Shown in pieces: positions 14,180-17,613 of a stretch of DNA of 17,613 bases. Location of the stretch: assembly GCA_002309475.1 (NCBI GenBank), contig DBXJ01000025.1:1-17613 (forward strand), in the 5' to 3' direction. The DNA comes from Bacteroidales bacterium UBA1215. GTDB taxonomy: Bacteria; Bacteroidota; Bacteroidia; Bacteroidales; WCHB1-69. Within the stretch, counting starts at the first letter, position 1. The number at the start of each line of letters is the position of its first letter. The position numbers and the translations under genes are program-made. The notes beneath the pieces were generated by a model. The model had not been told where the DNA came from. It worked only from the letters and a program-made list of their open reading frames with translations, and made no database searches.

Positions 14180-15481
14180 TTATTTCAGCCGATTGCGGAT
14201 ATAGACTCTGGAACGCCAGAAATAAAACAATAGCATGAGGATATTGATAAATATCATCACTACTGCTACACCATAATAACTATAGTATCTGACAGCAAAA
14301 TAGTTGCATACTACTCCCAAAATGCCACTAACAATCGTTACAAACAAATTGATATGTGTTTTTTCAAAATACACTGCATAGTATTGATACAATAGCATTA
14401 ACACGGAAGCAATTTGACCCAAGCATGCCAACGGCAATACATACAACATATCGTAATATTCCATAGGAATGATATTCCATTTCAATGCTACCCAAACAGC
14501 GAAAATAATACATAACGACAGAGCTGTAAACAACAATGTTATCACCATGCACACACGATTGGTTTTACGATTCAACACCGTTAAATCTTTTTCTTTCATC
14601 ATAATCGGGAGCCATACATTTTGGAAGGAATTAAAGACTACCGACAATATGGTGGCAAATTGCAAAGCCTTGAAATATACGGCAAAATCTTCCATACCGC
14701 AATATCTCTGCACATAATATTTATCTGCAAAGTTAATCAACAAATAAGCGATGGATGACAACATGATGGGCATACCGATTTTGATGGCTCGCAACATCAT
14801 TTCCTTACTAAAGGGTGTTGCCATTTCCCGTATATAATAGCGGAAGAAATACAATCCTACTATAAATTCGGATACATAGGTAAAACCTAATCTCAAAGCG
14901 ACTTTGTCACCCTTAAGAAATATCAATGCTGCAAAAACAGCTATATTCACCAACAGACAGCGACCTATATTATAACGCTGTATTTTGGAAATTTTTTCAG
15001 AAGTAACAAAAAACATAGTCAGCAAGACATTGTAAATCATACATATCATTGCCAACAAAATAAAAAATCGATATTTTTCGTAGGCTATTGGCTGATTGAC
15101 CAAGAAACTAAAAATAGAATAATCCAATCGAAAGCCATATATCACACCGAAAACGATCAACAGAAATGTTATCAAAGTAAAATTGATAGTCAATAGCAAT
15201 CTTCCTTTGTCCTTGGGATTGTCGTATAGATGATACATTTTTGTAAGACTGACATACAATCCTAAATTTAACGCAGGTGCCATGGCAAAGGCAAAAGAAT
15301 ATAAATAGTCGTAAGTGCCGACCTCTTCTTTGCTCATCAAATGCAAGAAAACAGGTATCAACAAAAAGTTGACAGCCCTTACTACCACATCTACCGAAAA
15401 TACCTTTGCAAAACGGGTAACCACCTCACTACTTGCAATATTGTTCTGATAGAAATTCTTTATTTTATTGCTTAACTGCAT
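14180..15481 (-). CDS. Wzx-like oligosaccharide flippase (MOP superfamily)
   Basis: The product is 433 residues, very hydrophobic, with about 12 predicted helices, the size and layout of polysaccharide (lipid-linked oligosaccharide) flippases. The N-terminal region (FAKVFSVDVVVRAVNFLLIPVF, then LMSKEEVGTYDYLYS) carries the pattern in which the first helix is followed by 'l.peeyG.y......' and is diagnostic of the Wzx/RfbX group. The central ADKYYVQRYCGMEDFAVYFKA is the matching repeat in the second half. It would move undecaprenyl-linked glycans across the inner membrane. The gene has its own TATCTTTG promoter and is not linked to glycosyltransferases. This raises the possibility that it handles a widely used glycan rather than a strain-specific capsule. 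MurJ-like roles cannot be excluded from sequence alone. Confidence 0.85.
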   Translation of the reverse strand: MQLSNKIKNFYQNNIASSEVVTRFAKVFSVDVVVRAVNFLLIPVFLHLMSKEEVGTYDYLYSFAFAMAPALNLGLYVSLTKMYHLYDNPKDKGRLLLTINFTLITFLLIVFGVIYGFRLDYSIFSFLVNQPIAYEKYRFFILLAMICMIYNVLLTMFFVTSEKISKIQRYNIGRCLLVNIAVFAALIFLKGDKVALRLGFTYVSEFIVGLYFFRYYIREMATPFSKEMMLRAIKIGMPIMLSSIAYLLINFADKYYVQRYCGMEDFAVYFKALQFATILSVVFNSFQNVWLPIMMKEKDLTVLNRKTNRVCMVITLLFTALSLCIIFAVWVALKWNIIPMEYYDMLYVLPLACLGQIASVLMLLYQYYAVYFEKTHINLFVTIVSGILGVVCNYFAVRYYSYYGVAVVMIFINILMLLFYFWRSRVYIRNRLK

Positions 15482-15499
15482 AAGACGTTTTCAATGTTG

Positions 15500-15527
15500 C
15501 AAAGATAATCATAATTATTCTAGCAAA
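15500..15527 (-). promoter_or_regulatory. Promoter of the flippase gene
   Basis: On the minus strand TTTG (complement of 15524-15527) is followed after 16 bases by TATCTTTG (complement of 15500-15507). The box ends 18 bases before the flippase ATG. The spacer is slightly shorter than the usual 19 but both elements match. Confidence 0.65.
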
Positions 15528-15580
15528 CTGCTAAAAGAATAAAAAATATTTCTATTTTTTCTCTTTAATGTTGGTAAACA

Positions 15581-15614
15581 AAAAAGAAAGCCACTTTTCA
15601 GTGGCTTTCTTTTT
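15581..15614 (-). terminator. Rho-independent terminator of the peptide transporter gene
   Basis: A perfect 15-bp stem pairs AAAAAGAAAGCCACT (15581-15595) with AGTGGCTTTCTTTTT (15600-15614) around a 4-base loop. On the minus strand it lies 14 bases after the transporter stop and is followed by TTTTTTGTTT. It isolates the flippase gene from the transporter. Confidence 0.88.
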
Positions 15615-15628
15615 ATGATTATATTATA

Positions 15629-17302
15629 CTATCTTGTAACTCTTTCAAGCCATTTAAGCATACCGAGCATAATTGACATTGATGCAAGGCAAATCAAAGC
15701 GAAAACACCCCAAGTCATCCATTGATTAGGGAATGCGTTCAGCATTTTTACACCAAGGAATATAAGCAAGTTGCCGATAGCAGTAGCTGATAACCACAAA
15801 CCTTGGCACATACCAACCATATGGCGAGGTGCAATTTTCGATACAAATGACAATCCCAACGGGGAAATGAACAATTCCGCCACCGTTAAGAAGAAATATG
15901 TTACAATCATCACCCACGGACCTATTTTCATAGCCTCTTTATCTACTTCTGACAAAGCTTTGAAAGCATTTCCGGAAGGATAGTTATTAACAACGGCAAT
16001 AACTATCAAGAATATATAGGCACATGCTGCAATGAACATACCCAATGCAATTTTCTTAGGAGTAGAAACCTCTCTGCCTTTGCGAGTAAGTGCAGCAAAA
16101 ATCCACATGATAATAGGTGTCAATACAATTACAAAGAATGGATTGATGAATTGCAAAATCTCAGGAGGAAGACCGCCCTTGGCTTGGTCGGTAATAATAA
16201 AGTCACGTGCGAAGATAGAAAGTGACTGAGCATTTTGGTGGAATGAGAACCAAAAGAATACAGCAATACCGAGAACTGCATATAATGCGGCCATACGTTG
16301 CTTAATTTCCTTAACATTGGCATTTTTCTCTTCTTCGGTATATTCTTGCACACTGGCTTTTTCTTTCTTCACAGGATTCGGTAACTTATGTCTTACAGCT
16401 ATAAAAATAGAAAGTGAAATCAACATAGCTAACACCGAAACGATGAAGGAATAGTGAACTCCAGTATTATAAACATGTAGATAATTTTGGCAAAATCCAG
16501 CGAGGTTTTCGCTTGCACCACTAAAAGTCTGAGAAAGATTGGTAAGGTTGTCCATATCGTTACCTTCCATCGTACCCATGATAAACTTGTGGCACAGACG
16601 CGGGAGGTCGGCATTGAAAACCAATTGCTGTGTCTTCAAATACCAATCGCGAATTAGAGGAGCCACAAACGGAGCTATCACACCGCCGATATTAATGAAC
16701 ACATAGAAAATCTGGAAGCCGCTGTCGCGTTTGCTCTTTGCTTCAGCCAAAGCCTCTGGACCTTTCTTGGCAGCCTCAGCTTCAAAGTCATCATACAATT
16801 GACCTACGATAGCCTGCAAATTACCTTTGAAGAGACCATTACCGCAAGCGATAAGCAATAATGAAATCATGGCAAGAATAAACGGCCACGATGTCATGCC
16901 ACCACCGTCACTGAATACGGGGATAGACAACAAACCATAACCAATGGCCATCACAATGATACCCGAGATGATGGTCTTTTTGTAGTTCTGCGTGCGGTCG
17001 GCGATAATACCACCGGGAAGTGCAAGCACATAAATCAAAAAATAGAACACACCGAAAATCAAGCCTGACGTTTCATCAGAAATACCGAATTTAGAGCAGA
17101 TAAACAGCACAAGTACGGCATTCATAATGTAGTAACCGAAGCGTTCGCCCATGTTACTCAAGGCGGCGGCAATTAAACCTTTAGGATGTTCTTTCTTGGC
17201 CTTGTTTAGATAGAAAATCAAGAAAGGAATGACTACAATCAAGACGATAAAAAACACCATCAAAGTCCTGTGTTCATGCCAAAATGTTAATAAAGTTTCC
17301 AT
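15629..17302 (-). CDS. POT/PTR2-family proton-coupled oligopeptide transporter
   Basis: The product is 557 residues, an inner-membrane major facilitator that imports di- and tripeptides with protons. Motifs in order are NMGERFGYY (50-58, the E1xxE2RFxYY region), LALPGGIIADR (93-103), GNGLFKGNLQAIVGQLY (154-170), and FQIFYVFINIGGVIAP (196-211, PTR2 signature region). FFWFSFHQNAQS (349-360) follows in the second half. There is an extra N-terminal hydrophobic helix (about 14-32) and long charged loops at about 171-195 and 306-337. The first Glu of the E1xxE2R motif is Asn50, although E53 and R54 are kept. Local base composition is higher in G+C than in neighbouring genes (28 of 60 bases at 16741-16800 against 20 of 60 at 14941-15000). 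It is transcribed alone, with its own promoter and terminator. Confidence 0.92.
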   Translation of the reverse strand: METLLTFWHEHRTLMVFFIVLIVVIPFLIFYLNKAKKEHPKGLIAAALSNMGERFGYYIMNAVLVLFICSKFGISDETSGLIFGVFYFLIYVLALPGGIIADRTQNYKKTIISGIIVMAIGYGLLSIPVFSDGGGMTSWPFILAMISLLLIACGNGLFKGNLQAIVGQLYDDFEAEAAKKGPEALAEAKSKRDSGFQIFYVFINIGGVIAPFVAPLIRDWYLKTQQLVFNADLPRLCHKFIMGTMEGNDMDNLTNLSQTFSGASENLAGFCQNYLHVYNTGVHYSFIVSVLAMLISLSIFIAVRHKLPNPVKKEKASVQEYTEEEKNANVKEIKQRMAALYAVLGIAVFFWFSFHQNAQSLSIFARDFIITDQAKGGLPPEILQFINPFFVIVLTPIIMWIFAALTRKGREVSTPKKIALGMFIAACAYIFLIVIAVVNNYPSGNAFKALSEVDKEAMKIGPWVMIVTYFFLTVAELFISPLGLSFVSKIAPRHMVGMCQGLWLSATAIGNLLIFLGVKMLNAFPNQWMTWGVFALICLASMSIMLGMLKWLERVTR

Positions 17303-17351
17303 AAATTAATTTTTAGTTATCAATAATTGAATTTTCTTTTTTATCAATTTG

Positions 17352-17359
17352 CAAAGATA
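17352..17359 (-). promoter_or_regulatory. -7 box of the peptide transporter promoter
   Basis: The minus strand reads TATCTTTG followed by CAAATTG. It lies 49 bases before the transporter ATG, giving a leader of about 40 bases. The upstream spacer is a T-run on the plus strand, and no clear TTTG -33 element is visible. Confidence 0.6.
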
Positions 17360-17572
17360 ACATTTTTTTTTCTAACTGCTCCCATCTATTTCCTTTTCTC
17401 AACAAAAGAATGTCATATTTTATTTTATCAGACTAATTTTCAAAAGAATATATCACAACAAAAAAGATAGCTATCCTACTGCCTTTCCAATAAAAAAGCA
17501 AAGAAAAGCGATATACAAACAATTTATTAGAAGAAAAATGCTTCTTTCCATGCTATTTTAATGAAAATTTTG

Positions 17573-17580
17573 TACTTTTG
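17573..17580 (+). promoter_or_regulatory. Outward promoter box at right edge
   Basis: TACTTTTG, followed by CAG, matches TAnnTTTG with the same GCAG context seen at the mazG promoter. No start codon follows within the remaining 33 bases, so the gene it serves lies beyond the window. Confidence 0.45.
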
Positions 17581-17613
17581 CAGATTATTTACCTATTGGT
17601 AGAATAGTCATAT

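Larger units (their letters stand above)
17303..17613. other. AT-rich intergenic region at right edge
   Basis: This stretch of 311 bases holds no convincing coding frame on either strand. Its left part is the leader and promoter of the peptide transporter. The middle contains only a 10-base palindrome (GATAGCTATC, 17466-17475) of unclear meaning. The right end has a plus-strand promoter-like box. Confidence 0.7.

Noticed and set aside
17466..17475. GATAGCTATC palindrome as an operator
   Set aside because: A single 10-base palindrome in AT-rich DNA is expected by chance, and it is more than 100 bases from either promoter box.

Overview
The window is 17.6 kb of AT-rich chromosomal DNA from a member of the Bacteroidota, most likely Bacteroidales. 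Three things point there. Several genes are preceded by the Bacteroidetes sigma -7 box (TAnnTTTG, here usually TATCTTTGC) instead of a TATAAT/TTGACA promoter, and strong Shine-Dalgarno sequences are rare. Families found mainly in this phylum are present (DUF4296 lipoprotein, DUF3098 membrane protein, a DUF4412-like secreted protein). The gene pairings are also typical: pyrC with DUF4296, and ftsX-DUF3098-uppP. I see no transposase, integrase, CRISPR array, phage gene or toxin-antitoxin pair. This is mostly ordinary housekeeping and envelope-biogenesis sequence.

Layout. 1-549: 3' part of a secreted protein of unknown function whose start lies outside the window. 654-1358: a secreted DUF4412-like protein with its own promoter and terminator. 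1430-3225: tatD and a type I asparaginase, coupled by an ATGA overlap. 3305-3392: tRNA-Ser(GGA). 3470-5802: a four-gene proton-motive-force module (ExbB/TolQ-like protein, a four-TM protein of unknown function, two different ExbD/TolR-like proteins), ending at a hairpin that also covers the end of the convergent aroK. 5840-9295, minus strand: a compact operon read as pyrC, DUF4296 lipoprotein, DegT-type sugar aminotransferase, aroK. 9431-12092, plus strand: mazG and a WbpM/CapD-type nucleotide-sugar dehydratase, starting from a promoter that mirrors the pyrC promoter. 12157-14175: ftsX, DUF3098, uppP. 14180-15481, minus: a Wzx-like flippase. 15629-17302, minus: a POT-family peptide transporter with its own terminator and promoter. 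17303-17613: non-coding, with a probable outward promoter at the right edge.

How the genes fit together. A cell-envelope theme runs through the window: an Exb-type proton channel that energises outer-membrane processes, FtsX for septal peptidoglycan remodelling, UppP for recycling the undecaprenyl carrier, and three surface-glycan genes (aminotransferase, 4,6-dehydratase, flippase) spread over separate transcription units and not grouped in one capsule locus. The metabolic genes (pyrimidine and aromatic synthesis, asparagine breakdown, NTP sanitation, peptide uptake) are standard. The best candidate for something poorly described is the uncharacterised four-TM protein inside the exbB-exbD-exbD cluster. 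The regulatory structures at the pyrC/mazG divergent promoter and inside the 1381-1411 terminator are also worth checking.
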